Origin: Novosphingobium malaysiense
GTDB lineage: Bacteria > Pseudomonadota > Alphaproteobacteria > Sphingomonadales > Sphingomonadaceae
Direction of reading: 5' to 3'
DNA: 64,000 nt
NCBI RefSeq assembly: GCF_000802225.1
Contig: NZ_JTDI01000001.1
Location: 496,001-560,000, forward strand
Shown here: positions 26,640 through 34,214 of the stretch, piece after piece
Layout: the number at the start of each line of letters is the position of its first letter
Position numbering within the stretch: the first letter of the stretch is position 1
Program-made: the position numbers and the translations under genes
Notes under the pieces: generated by a model
Databases searched by the model: none
What the model was told of the DNA's origin: nothing
Seen by the model: only the letters and a program-made list of their open reading frames with translations

Positions 26640-26738
26640 TTATTAAATCCGCACGGCACGTTTTCGTTTGCCGGATACGTCGTCCAGACGGCAGGGAAAT
26701 TGCAAAGCCCTCCCCTTGCCGAACATCGGGAGCCAGAC

Positions 26739-27389
26739 TTGGCCGCTACAAAAAATGCTTCAAAGCCCGCCAACGACAAGGCGCAATCCCGTCAGGCTCT
26801 CAAGAGTGCGCAAACCCGTAGCCGGCTCATCGAGGCAACCATCCAGTGCCTGGTGAAAGTGGGATTTTCCGGCACGACCACGCCCCTCGTCGCGAGCGAA
26901 GCGGGCCTTTCGCGCGGGGCGATGCTGCATCATTTCGAGAACAGCGCCACGCTGATCCGGGCCACCATCGTGGAGTTGCACGAACGCAGGCTGCGCGCGT
27001 TCCGGCGTTCGTCCGAGACAAGCCAACACGACCCGACGACAATGGTCGGCGCCTACTGGCGCCAGGTCCAGAAACCAGCCTTCATCGCGTTTCAGGAACT
27101 GGCCATGGCTGCCCGCACCGACAAGGAACTGGCCCAGATCATGCGGCCGCTACAGGCGGAATACCGTGAACGCTTCAACGCGGAAGCCATTGCGCTCTAC
27201 CCCGAGTGGCATTCGGCACCTGAGCAGTTCGCCCGGGCCATGGCGCTTTCGCAGACACTGATGGAGGGCATGGCGATGAGCCTCATGACGGGGGCGCTGG
27301 AAGAGGAAATGGTTCCGCCGCTGCTCAAGATGCTCGAAGAAAAAGTCCGCGACATGCGTCCGAAAGCCCTGGCGGAAGCAGAAAGCTGA
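26739..27389 (+). CDS. TetR/AcrR family transcriptional regulator (candidate regulator of the ACAATC sites)
   Basis: About 216 residues from TTG 26739, which has GGGAG six bases upstream; a TTG at 26700 is also possible, and no suitable ATG exists. The helix-turn-helix is TTTPLVASEAGLSRGAMLHHFENSATLI. It is a clear paralogue of the TetR at 47141: both share KSAQTRSRLI/KAAQTRSRLI, SRGAM(L/M)HHFEN and HE(R/K)RLRAFRR. Each of the pair sits beside an ACAATC-type dyad. This is the only unit at the junction of the two regulons. Confidence 0.9.
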   Translation: MAATKNASKPANDKAQSRQALKSAQTRSRLIEATIQCLVKVGFSGTTTPLVASEAGLSRGAMLHHFENSATLIRATIVELHERRLRAFRRSSETSQHDPTTMVGAYWRQVQKPAFIAFQELAMAARTDKELAQIMRPLQAEYRERFNAEAIALYPEWHSAPEQFARAMALSQTLMEGMAMSLMTGALEEEMVPPLLKMLEEKVRDMRPKALAEAES

Positions 27390-28205
27390 TCAGCATTCGC
27401 TGCGCTTGAGGACTTCCCGTGTCGCCGATACGGCACGGGCAATGCGCGTCGGCGCATCGACCCCGGACCTGGCATCCGCCTTGCGTGGCACTTCGACCTC
27501 GATCACGGTATCGTCGCGCAGCTTCCGCGCTATCTCGACGAGCGGGAACGCCCCTTCTCCCGGGATTCCCCGCGTGCCCACGGCTTCGCGCCACCACGCG
27601 TCCCGGTCGAGATGCAGGGGACCATCGCAGAATTGCGCGTAACCGATAAGGTCGGCGTTGGCCGCGACGGCCTCCGCGTCACCGCCGTTCCTCACGAGGT
27701 GCAGCACATCGCAGACCAGTTGGCCGTTGGGCCGATCCGCCTCCCGTACCACCGCGGCGGCAGAACCTATGTCGCAAACAGCTGAAAAGGCGTTGAATTC
27801 GAGGCCTGCACTCAGTCCGAAACGATCTGCGAAATCACAGAAAGCCGCGAACCTTTCAACCGCCTCGTGCCGATACGCGACATCGTGCACATGCGCCGTC
27901 GCGCGCGTCGCGCCCAAAGCCGCCCCGGTCTCCAGCGACCGTGCAAATCCTTCCCAGTCCTCCCGGCCATCAAGGGGGAAAACTTCAAGGTTGCAGACCG
28001 ACACGCCTTCGGAAGCGAAGCAGGACCGCAAGTCGGGCACCGCGCCACTATCGACCAGCGGGTAGTGTTTGCGAGCAGCTTCGGGAACGTAGGTGAAGAG
28101 GCAGACGTGGTCGCACCCCGTCCGCCCGGCCTGCGCCACCAGCGCGCAGGGATCGAGTTCGAGCGCCGTCAGATGATGTAGCGAAAGTGCAAATCTCCCG
28201 ATCAC
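27390..28205 (-). CDS. Sugar phosphate isomerase/epimerase-like TIM-barrel protein
   Basis: A 271-residue xylose-isomerase-like TIM barrel (AP endonuclease 2 superfamily). Typical segments are SLHHLTALELDPCALVAQAGRTGCDHVCLF, AGLEFNAFSAV, NGQLVCDVLHLVRNGG and a C-terminal VIEVEVPRK. Acidic and His residues at strand ends (E in LEFN, D and H in CDVLH, E in VIEVE) could form a metal site. The family includes epimerases, dehydratases and, in some clusters, eliminases of 3-keto-glycosides. It abuts the TetR gene tail to tail. Operator B2 lies about 45 bp upstream of its start. Confidence 0.85.
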   Translation of the reverse strand: MIGRFALSLHHLTALELDPCALVAQAGRTGCDHVCLFTYVPEAARKHYPLVDSGAVPDLRSCFASEGVSVCNLEVFPLDGREDWEGFARSLETGAALGATRATAHVHDVAYRHEAVERFAAFCDFADRFGLSAGLEFNAFSAVCDIGSAAAVVREADRPNGQLVCDVLHLVRNGGDAEAVAANADLIGYAQFCDGPLHLDRDAWWREAVGTRGIPGEGAFPLVEIARKLRDDTVIEVEVPRKADARSGVDAPTRIARAVSATREVLKRSEC

Positions 28206-28250
28206 CTATGCCTCTCCATTCTCCTTATGCCTCACGCCTATCATCAAAAG

Positions 28251-28264
28251 ACAATCATGTATGT
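28251..28264. promoter_or_regulatory. Operator B2
   Basis: ACAATC-AT-GTATGT with AAAAG to the left and a seven-T run to the right, upstream of the leftward TIM-barrel gene. The 220-bp gap 28206-28425 holds nothing else recognisable. Confidence 0.6.
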
Positions 28265-28425
28265 CTTTTTTTATCGTCCTTCTTGGGTTAGACCGAAAGG
28301 GAAGTCCGCAAATGACGGGCCGTATCGGGAGAGACTGGAAGGTGACGCCGCCCATGAACCGCACTGACGAAGCCGCGCCCCGGGGTTGCGCTGCGCGGGC
28401 ATGCGTTGCGCGTGCTGGAAAGAGG

Positions 28426-29157
28426 TCACGTCCGGCCGGGGCGAGCCCACGCGATCCCGCGGCGCAACAATTCATAGAAGACCGGATAATTCCACGCACA
28501 GCGCTGCGGATGCGGCCAGAAGGCCGTGATCGGTTGCAGGTCGTAATGCCCGCGGCAGTGGCCGAGCGTGAGGTAGAGGATAGCGCCCTGCCCGACATTG
28601 CGCTCGTAGAGCACGGGAACTTGCGCCTCGTCCCATGCGGCATCGCGGAATTCGTCGCAGGTCCCGGTGAAGGCGGTGTGCAGCAGGACGTCGATATCCG
28701 CCGTGCGGTGCGTGAGGTAGAGTTCGTCCTCGACCCTGAAATCCCGCAAGCCCTGCGTCATTTCATGGTCGCCCCGCGTGACGTGGACCTTGAACGGGGC
28801 GATCGGCGGATGACCGGCAAAACGGGTTCCCAGCAGGTTGGTGAAACGGGGCCGTTCCTCGGGCGTATCGATCACTCCGTCATCGGCAAAGCGCAGGATG
28901 GAGTTGGTGCCGTGCAGCGCCAGCCAGCGCCCGCCGCGGTCGAGAAAGGCCTCAAGCGCCTCTGTCTGCGTTTCGTCGGGCACCAGATCGCAAGTGTAGG
29001 TGATGAGCATGTCGGCCGCGGCCAGACTCGCCAAATCGGCGTAGTCGGACGCCACCGAGGCGCGAATTTCGGGCCGTTCCGCAAGCAACTTGAGCAGTTC
29101 GAGGCGGGCGAAGTCGATGTCGTGATACTTGCCCGCGGCGACCAGATGAACCTTCAT
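28426..29157 (-). CDS. ThuA-like domain protein
   Basis: A 243-residue class I glutamine-amidotransferase-like fold of the ThuA family (trehalose utilisation). Visible are an N-terminal strand-helix start (MKVHLVAAGKYHDIDFARL), a GGRWLALHGTNS nucleophile-elbow region, GHPPIAPFKVHVTRGDHEMTQGL, and VPVLYERNVGQGAILYLTLGH near the end, all typical. ThuA proteins work with Gfo/Idh oxidoreductases on keto-disaccharides, so this gene may belong functionally with the oxidoreductase at 1140 and the neighbouring TIM barrel. Divergent from the CoA-transferase operon. Confidence 0.85.
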   Translation of the reverse strand: MKVHLVAAGKYHDIDFARLELLKLLAERPEIRASVASDYADLASLAAADMLITYTCDLVPDETQTEALEAFLDRGGRWLALHGTNSILRFADDGVIDTPEERPRFTNLLGTRFAGHPPIAPFKVHVTRGDHEMTQGLRDFRVEDELYLTHRTADIDVLLHTAFTGTCDEFRDAAWDEAQVPVLYERNVGQGAILYLTLGHCRGHYDLQPITAFWPHPQRCAWNYPVFYELLRRGIAWARPGRT

Positions 29158-29174
29158 TACGGAAAACTCCCCTC

Positions 29175-29193
29175 ACGTGCGTGTCGTGCACGT
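29175..29193. promoter_or_regulatory. Inverted repeat between ThuA-like and CoA-transferase genes
   Basis: ACGTGC (29175-29180) and GCACGT (29188-29193) form a 19-bp dyad with a 7-bp spacer in the 85-bp divergent intergenic region. It does not match either repeated operator type. It may be an operator for the CoA-transferase unit. Confidence 0.3.
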
Positions 29194-29242
29194 ACGCGAG
29201 GATAGGATCGGGAAGAGACTTGGCAATGAGCGGAGAATACCA

Positions 29243-30460
29243 GTGAGCGGACGCGGCGAGGGACCATTGGCGGGCGTCAGGGTGCTCGATCTCACGAGTG
29301 TCCTGATGGGCCCCTACGCGACGCAGATCTTCGCCGATCTGGGCGCGGACGTAATCAAGGTGGAGAGTCCGCAGGGCGATACCACGCGCTTCATCCCCCC
29401 CGGGCCGGACGCCTCGCGCGGGGCCATGTTCCTCAACGTGAACCGCGGCAAGCGCAGCATCGTGATGGACCTCAAGCAGCCGGAAGGCCGCGCGGCGCTG
29501 CTGCGCATGGCCAGGAATGCCGACGTGTTCATCCATTCGATGCGTTCGAGCGCGATCGGCCGGCTCGGCCTCGACTACGCTGCCCTGCAGGAAGCCAATC
29601 CGCGGATCATCTACGCCAATCTCTATGGCTTTTCCCGCAATGGCCCGTATCGCGACTATCCCGCCTACGACGACATCGTGCAGGCCGCCTCCGGCATCGT
29701 CGACCTGCAGGCGCGTCTGTCGGACGGCAAGCCGACCTATGCCGCCACCGTGATCGCGGACAAGGTCGCCGGGCTGACCGGCGCCTATTCGGTCATGGCC
29801 GCGCTCTACGCCCGCGAGAAAACCGGGGTGGGGCAGGAAATCGAAGTGCCGATGTTCGAGACCCTGGTCTCCTTCGCCATGGTCGAGCATCTGTGCGGCT
29901 CGCTCTTCGTGCCGCCGCAGGGGCCGCCCGAATATCCCCGCGCGACCTCCGAAGCCCGGCGCCCCTATCGCACGGCGGACGGCTATATCGGCGTGATGAT
30001 CTACAACGACAGGCACTGGCGCGCCTTCTTCGACGCGCTCGGAAACCCGGACTGGTCGCGCGATCCGATCTACGCCTCGATGCGCTCGCGCACGGAGAAC
30101 ATCGGCTCCGTTCTCGCCAAGGTCGCCGAAGTGATCGAAACGCGCACCACCGACGAATGGGTGAGCCTTTTCCGCGAGGCCCACATCCCGGCCACGCCCA
30201 TCGCCAGCCTCACCGACCTGCTCCACGACCCGCATCTGGTGGCAACGGGGTTCTGGCAGGAACGGGAAACGCCCTGCGGCACCTTGCGCTTTCCCGGTAT
30301 CCCCACCAGCTTCTCCGCCACGCCCGGCGCGATCGGCGACCCGGGCCCCGCCCTGGCAGGAGAAAGCGAAGCCATCCTGAGCGAGGCCGGCTTCACGACG
30401 GACGAAATAGCCTCGCTGGTAGCGAGCGGCGCGGTGGAACGCACGGAGGTCGAGGCATGA
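29243..30460 (+). CDS. CaiB/BaiF family CoA transferase
   Basis: A 405-residue family III CoA transferase, moving CoA between carboxylic acids. The start is GTG 29243 with GGAGA upstream; an earlier in-frame codon at 29177 would extend into the promoter. The catalytic Asp is D143 or D144 in AYDDIVQAASG, preceded by YGFSRNGPYRDYP, and the N-terminal GVRVLDLTSVLMGPYATQIFAD is classic. It is the first gene of a three-gene unit with DUF35 and thiolase-like proteins, joined by ATGA overlaps. It may activate the acid side chain, as bile-acid BaiF-type enzymes do. Confidence 0.93.
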   Translation: MSGRGEGPLAGVRVLDLTSVLMGPYATQIFADLGADVIKVESPQGDTTRFIPPGPDASRGAMFLNVNRGKRSIVMDLKQPEGRAALLRMARNADVFIHSMRSSAIGRLGLDYAALQEANPRIIYANLYGFSRNGPYRDYPAYDDIVQAASGIVDLQARLSDGKPTYAATVIADKVAGLTGAYSVMAALYAREKTGVGQEIEVPMFETLVSFAMVEHLCGSLFVPPQGPPEYPRATSEARRPYRTADGYIGVMIYNDRHWRAFFDALGNPDWSRDPIYASMRSRTENIGSVLAKVAEVIETRTTDEWVSLFREAHIPATPIASLTDLLHDPHLVATGFWQERETPCGTLRFPGIPTSFSATPGAIGDPGPALAGESEAILSEAGFTTDEIASLVASGAVERTEVEA

Positions 30461-30825
30461 GCGGACCCGAAGCCCACTGGCGCGCAGCGCTTGCCGAAGG
30501 ACGGTTTCTCCTGCAGCGAACCGCTGAAGGCACCGCGATCTTTCCGCCGAGAGTGGCCGCCCCGGGACGCGGCGAGCCAACGCTCGAATGGTTCGAGGCC
30601 TCTGGACGCGGCACTGTCTATTCGCTCTCGTGGATCCAACGCCGTCCCCCGGCCGCCCCGTACAACGTCGCCCTGATAGACCTGGAGGAAGGCGCGAGAC
30701 TGATGAGCCGCGTCGAAGACGTCGACGCCGGGGCGCTGGCCATCGGCATGCCGGTCGAGGCCTTCATAGATCGCAGCGGCGAGGAGCCGATCCTCCTGTT
30801 CCGTCCGGCGGGGGACCGGTCATGA
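30457..30825 (+). CDS. DUF35/OB-fold protein with a degenerate zinc ribbon
   Basis: A 122-residue partner-type protein. The C-terminal OB-fold is clear (SGRGTVYSLSWI, YNVALIDLEEGARLMSRVED). The N-terminal rubredoxin-like part, which normally carries four zinc-binding Cys, has none here (LQRTAEGTAIFPPRVAAPGR), so it probably binds no zinc. DUF35 proteins form complexes with thiolase-like or aldolase partners, as in steroid side-chain degradation where the ChsH2 DUF35 domain binds Ltp2. The gene is locked between the CoA transferase and the thiolase-like gene by ATGA overlaps on both sides. Confidence 0.88.
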   Translation: MSGPEAHWRAALAEGRFLLQRTAEGTAIFPPRVAAPGRGEPTLEWFEASGRGTVYSLSWIQRRPPAAPYNVALIDLEEGARLMSRVEDVDAGALAIGMPVEAFIDRSGEEPILLFRPAGDRS

Positions 30826-31973
30826 GCGATAGCTTTCCGCGCGGACGCACCGCTATTGCGGGACTGGCCACGTTCGGCGTGGGCGAAATGCCCGGATACT
30901 CTTCGATCGAACTGACGGCGAAAGCAGGGCTGCAGGCGCTCGAGGATTCGGGTCTTTCCCTGCGCGATGTCGATGCGCTCTACATCTGCCAGCCGGACGA
31001 TTTCTTCGCCGGCCTGACCTTCGCCGAATATCTGGGCATTCAACCCCGCTATACCGACAACAACCGCACCGGCGGCTCGGCCTTCATGAGCCACATGGCC
31101 AGCGCCGCGCTTGCTCTCGATGCCGGCTACATCGATTGCGCCCTGATCGCCTACGGCTCCAATCAGCGCAGCAACGGCGGCAAGCTGGCCACGAAGATCA
31201 CGAGCAATGCCTGGGATCTGCCCTATGCGCCGCTTTTCCCGCTGACCTCCTATGCTCTGGCCGCAACTCGGCACATGCACGAGTTCGGCACGACCCGCGA
31301 GGATCTGGCGGCCGTGGCCCTTGCCGCGCGGGCATGGGCGCAAACCAACCCGGAAGCCTTTGCCCGCGGCCCGCTCACGCTCGACGATTGTCTGTCCGCG
31401 CGCATGGTCAGCACCCCGATCTCCGTGCGCGATTGTTGCCTGGTGACGGATGGCGCGGCAGCCATCGTCATGACCCGTACCGATCGCGCGCGTGATCTCG
31501 CCAAGCCTCCGGTCCCGGTACTGGGTGCAGCCGCAGCGACCTGGTGGAATTCGATCGCCCAGGCGCCGGACGTGACCGTGACGGCAGCTTCGGAGTCCGG
31601 CCCTCGCGCCATGGCCATGGCCGGCGTGTCACCGGACGACATCCAGACCGCGCAACTCTACGACGCCTTCACGATCAACACGATCCTGTTCCTCGAAGAC
31701 CTCGGCTTCTGTCCCAAGGGCGAAGGCGGGCGTTTCGTGAGCAGTGGCGCCATTGCCCCGGGCGGTAGCATGCCGGTCAACACCAACGGCGGCGGCCTGT
31801 CCTATTGCCACCCCGGCATGTACGGGTTGTTCGCGATCATCGAGGCGGCACGCCAGATACGCGGCGAAGCGGCCAACCAGCTGCCGGGTATCGATCTGGC
31901 CCTCGCCCACGGCAACGGCGGCACCCTGTCCAGTCAGGCGACGGCGGTGCTGGGCAGCATGGCGACGCTTTGA
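30822..31973 (+). CDS. Thiolase-like/lipid-transfer-type protein (Ltp-like, possible aldolase)
   Basis: A 383-residue thiolase-fold protein. The loop that carries the nucleophilic Cys in true thiolases reads NNRTGGSAFMSHM (around residues 80-92), with Gly-Gly-Ser and no Cys, as in Ltp-type proteins that work as retro-aldolases or acyl carriers. The C-terminal HGNGGTLSSQATAVLG matches the HG-x-GG block of this subfamily. The start overlaps the DUF35 stop (ATGA). Together they look like an aldolase pair that releases a short acyl-CoA or ketone from a CoA-activated side chain. Confidence 0.88.
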   Translation: MSDSFPRGRTAIAGLATFGVGEMPGYSSIELTAKAGLQALEDSGLSLRDVDALYICQPDDFFAGLTFAEYLGIQPRYTDNNRTGGSAFMSHMASAALALDAGYIDCALIAYGSNQRSNGGKLATKITSNAWDLPYAPLFPLTSYALAATRHMHEFGTTREDLAAVALAARAWAQTNPEAFARGPLTLDDCLSARMVSTPISVRDCCLVTDGAAAIVMTRTDRARDLAKPPVPVLGAAAATWWNSIAQAPDVTVTAASESGPRAMAMAGVSPDDIQTAQLYDAFTINTILFLEDLGFCPKGEGGRFVSSGAIAPGGSMPVNTNGGGLSYCHPGMYGLFAIIEAARQIRGEAANQLPGIDLALAHGNGGTLSSQATAVLGSMATL

Positions 31974-32017
31974 CGACAGCGCCGATCGTGACCGCCCGTG
32001 GAAAAGGGCCAGAAAGA

Positions 32018-32482
32018 TCAGGCTTTGGCGCCGATCCATTCCTCGATCATCGGCCGGATCGGTTCGCCGACCAGTTCGAGCACCGGACCGTCGCCGCGCG
32101 CCATATAGGCCATCTGGCCGTAGCGATGCTTGGGCGAGGCGCCTGCCGCGATGAGACGCCAGCCTTGCGTCAGCAGGCGCTCGACCTCGTCTCCGACATT
32201 GTCCACCCAGGCGCCGACGTGCGCGGGCGACACGGCGAGCAACGCCTCATAAGCGCCTCCGGGCACCATTTCGATCAACTCGACATGGATCGGCCCCGGG
32301 CGCGAGTAGGTAACGGTCAGGTGGGCTTCCGACCAACCGGTGTCCGGGAGCCAGACACGCAGCGGGGCGAAGTTGCGTACCGGTGCCCACTCGAGCCCGA
32401 GGCCGCGACCGAGGCTCTCCATGGCCCTGCCGATATCCGGCACGATGCGGCCGTGGTGATGCAGGTTGGCAAACGCTTCCAT
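32018..32482 (-). CDS. VOC superfamily (glyoxalase-like) protein
   Basis: A 154-residue protein from ATG 32482 with GGAGAAAG upstream. Paired beta-alpha-beta-beta-beta modules begin at FANLHHHGRIVPDIGRAMESL and at HVGAWVDNVGDEVERL. Candidate metal ligands are His in LHHHG, E in HVELIEM and E in VLELVGE. The family covers methylmalonyl-CoA epimerase-like isomerases, lyases and extradiol dioxygenases; the small size favours an isomerase/lyase. Single gene, convergent with the thiolase-like gene and divergent from the enoyl-CoA hydratase gene. Confidence 0.8.
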   Translation of the reverse strand: MEAFANLHHHGRIVPDIGRAMESLGRGLGLEWAPVRNFAPLRVWLPDTGWSEAHLTVTYSRPGPIHVELIEMVPGGAYEALLAVSPAHVGAWVDNVGDEVERLLTQGWRLIAAGASPKHRYGQMAYMARGDGPVLELVGEPIRPMIEEWIGAKA

Positions 32483-32579
32483 GTCACTTTCTCCACTTCG
32501 TCCGGAAGGCATAGCGGCCCAACCGGGGCAATCTTGCCCTGCTTTCCGGGATATTCATTGCAATCGGGAGACCAGCACG

Positions 32580-33353
32580 ATGCCGGACCTTGTTGTTGAA
32601 CGGCACGGCGCCGTCAGCCTGCTGCGGATCAATCGCCCGGAGGCGCGCAATGCGCTCGATGCGGTAACCTCGCGGGCGCTCGACGAAGCGATCTCCGCGG
32701 CGGAGGCCGACGATGCGGTCGGTGCCATGATCGTCACCGGCACCGGCGAGCGGGCCTTCTGCGCCGGCATGGACCTGAAGGAAGCCGCCAGCATAGGGGC
32801 TGGCCACGGCCTTGTCCCGGGGCGCGGTTTCGGCGGCATTACCGAGCGCAAGCGGACCAAGCCGCTCGTTGCCGCGATCAACGGCACTGCCGTCGCGGGA
32901 GGCTTCGAAATCATGATGGCCTGCGACATGGTCTTCGCCGCCGAGCATGCCATGATGGGACTGAGCGAAGTCAAACGGGGCCTTTTCGCCTTTGCCGGCG
33001 GCATCCAGCGGCTTGCCCGGCAGGTTCCAAGGGCGACGGCGCTGGCGATGATCATGACCGGCGAACTTGTGCCGGCGCGCCGCCTGCATGACCTGGGCAT
33101 CGTCACCGAAGTGGTCCCCTCCGCGACGCTTCTTGAACGCACGCTGCATGTCACGCATGCAATGCTGGAAAACAGCTGGCAGGCGATCCGCAATGGCCGC
33201 GACCTCTACGAACTTTCGACCGGCATGGACATCGACCAGGCCCTTGCCGTCGGCAATGCCTGGGGCAAGGCAACGCTGGACAGCGCCGACAGCCGCGAAG
33301 GAATCGGAGCCTATGCCGAGGGGCGCAAGCCCGGCTACAACGAACGCGGATGA
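32580..33353 (+). CDS. Enoyl-CoA hydratase/isomerase (crotonase) family protein
   Basis: A 257-residue crotonase with start ATG 32580 after GGGAG. Oxyanion-hole segments are RAFCAGMDLKEA and NGTAVAGGFEIMMACD. The two catalytic-Glu positions of enoyl-CoA hydratase appear occupied (E in GGFEI and E in LSEVKRG). It adds water to an enoyl-CoA in beta-oxidation, or isomerises the double bond. It stands between the VOC gene and the TetR at 33362. The TetR, with its CAAACG-type palindrome, is of a kind that often controls acyl-CoA genes. Confidence 0.92.
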   Translation: MPDLVVERHGAVSLLRINRPEARNALDAVTSRALDEAISAAEADDAVGAMIVTGTGERAFCAGMDLKEAASIGAGHGLVPGRGFGGITERKRTKPLVAAINGTAVAGGFEIMMACDMVFAAEHAMMGLSEVKRGLFAFAGGIQRLARQVPRATALAMIMTGELVPARRLHDLGIVTEVVPSATLLERTLHVTHAMLENSWQAIRNGRDLYELSTGMDIDQALAVGNAWGKATLDSADSREGIGAYAEGRKPGYNERG

Positions 33354-33361
33354 CCGTGCCC

Positions 33362-34003
33362 TCACCGGCACCGCATCCCGCCGATGCCAAGCGCAACGGC
33401 ATGATCGCATATGCGCCGGATGGAATGAACGCCGGTCGGCCGCACCCAGTTGTGCAGCGAATTGAGGAATCCCAGCAGGCATAGCGCGGCGACCTTGGGA
33501 TCGAGATCTTCGCGCAGATCGCCTTCCGCCTGCCCACGTGCGACCAGAGCCTCTACACGCAGACGATAGGCGCGCTCTTCCAGAACGAACTCCTGCGCGC
33601 GCTCCGGCGGCAGGTGCTTGCGTGCCTCGATGAAACCGGCCGTGAAGACGGTCTCGGTGCAGACGTAGCGGGCATGGGCTTCCACCATCGTCTCCAGCAG
33701 GCTCACCGCCCGACCTTCGCCTTCAGCCTGCGCCGCAATGGTGCGCAATCCCCTGGCATGGGCTTCGCGCATGACATGGACGAGCAAGTCGCTCTTGCCG
33801 TTGATGTAGTGATAGAGACTGCCCTTGAGCATGCCGAGCCGTTCCGCGATGTCGCGAAGGGACGTTCCCTCGTAGCCCTTTTCGGCGAACAGTTCAGCTG
33901 CTGCCGTCACCAGCTCCGGCCAGCGATCCGCCCTGTCCTTGCGCTTCGTGCGGATCGCTCCTGCGGCCAGTTCCGGCCCTCTCTTCAGTGCATTTGCGAC
34001 CAT
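33362..34003 (-). CDS. TetR/AcrR family regulator, acyl-CoA-metabolism type
   Basis: A 213-residue protein from ATG 34003 (AGGGAG upstream). The helix-turn-helix is TSLRDIAERLGMLKGSLYHYINGKSDLL, with a basic N-terminal arm (RTKRKDRADRW). It resembles TetR members that sense acyl-CoAs, and it is not similar to the paired TetRs at 26739 and 47141. A perfect palindrome 19 bp upstream of its start is its likely autoregulatory site. Converges with the enoyl-CoA hydratase gene. Confidence 0.88.
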   Translation of the reverse strand: MVANALKRGPELAAGAIRTKRKDRADRWPELVTAAAELFAEKGYEGTSLRDIAERLGMLKGSLYHYINGKSDLLVHVMREAHARGLRTIAAQAEGEGRAVSLLETMVEAHARYVCTETVFTAGFIEARKHLPPERAQEFVLEERAYRLRVEALVARGQAEGDLREDLDPKVAALCLLGFLNSLHNWVRPTGVHSIRRICDHAVALGIGGMRCR

Positions 34004-34021
34004 TGCGCTCCCTACACCGTT

Positions 34022-34039
34022 ACCAAACGATCGTTTGGT
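34022..34039. promoter_or_regulatory. Perfect 18-bp palindrome, TetR-type operator
   Basis: ACCAAACGATCGTTTGGT is exactly self-complementary. It fits the CNAACG-NN-CGTTNG pattern I recall for TetR regulators of acyl-CoA catabolism (PaaR type). It lies between the TetR at 34003 (-) and the Rieske operon, 33 bp from operator B3. Confidence 0.7.
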
Positions 34040-34072
34040 GCAACCCCAAGCTCGTCCGGCGGATAAAAACAA

Positions 34073-34148
34073 TCAATCTTGACTGTTTAATTGCACGATG
34101 GGTAGAAAGGCAAGCATCGCTTCGACCGAATCAAACAATCTTGTTTGT
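34073..34148. promoter_or_regulatory. Operators B3 and B4 before the Rieske-SDR-VOC-thioesterase-MaoC operon
   Basis: TCAATC-TT-GACTGT (34073-34086) and ACAATC-TT-GTTTGT (34135-34148), centres 62 bp apart (about six helical turns). B4 is identical to B7 at 47851. Both are flanked by A and T runs. The Rieske start codon is 67 bp after B4. Confidence 0.7.
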
Positions 34149-34214
34149 TTTTTGATTCGGTCACGCCGGCCTTCACGGACAAATCCGGCCTGGGCCCCAA
34201 GGGAGAGAAAGCCG

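Noticed and set aside
34098..34214. 39-codon extension of the Rieske gene at 34215
   Set aside because: It would translate operator B4 and has no family similarity.
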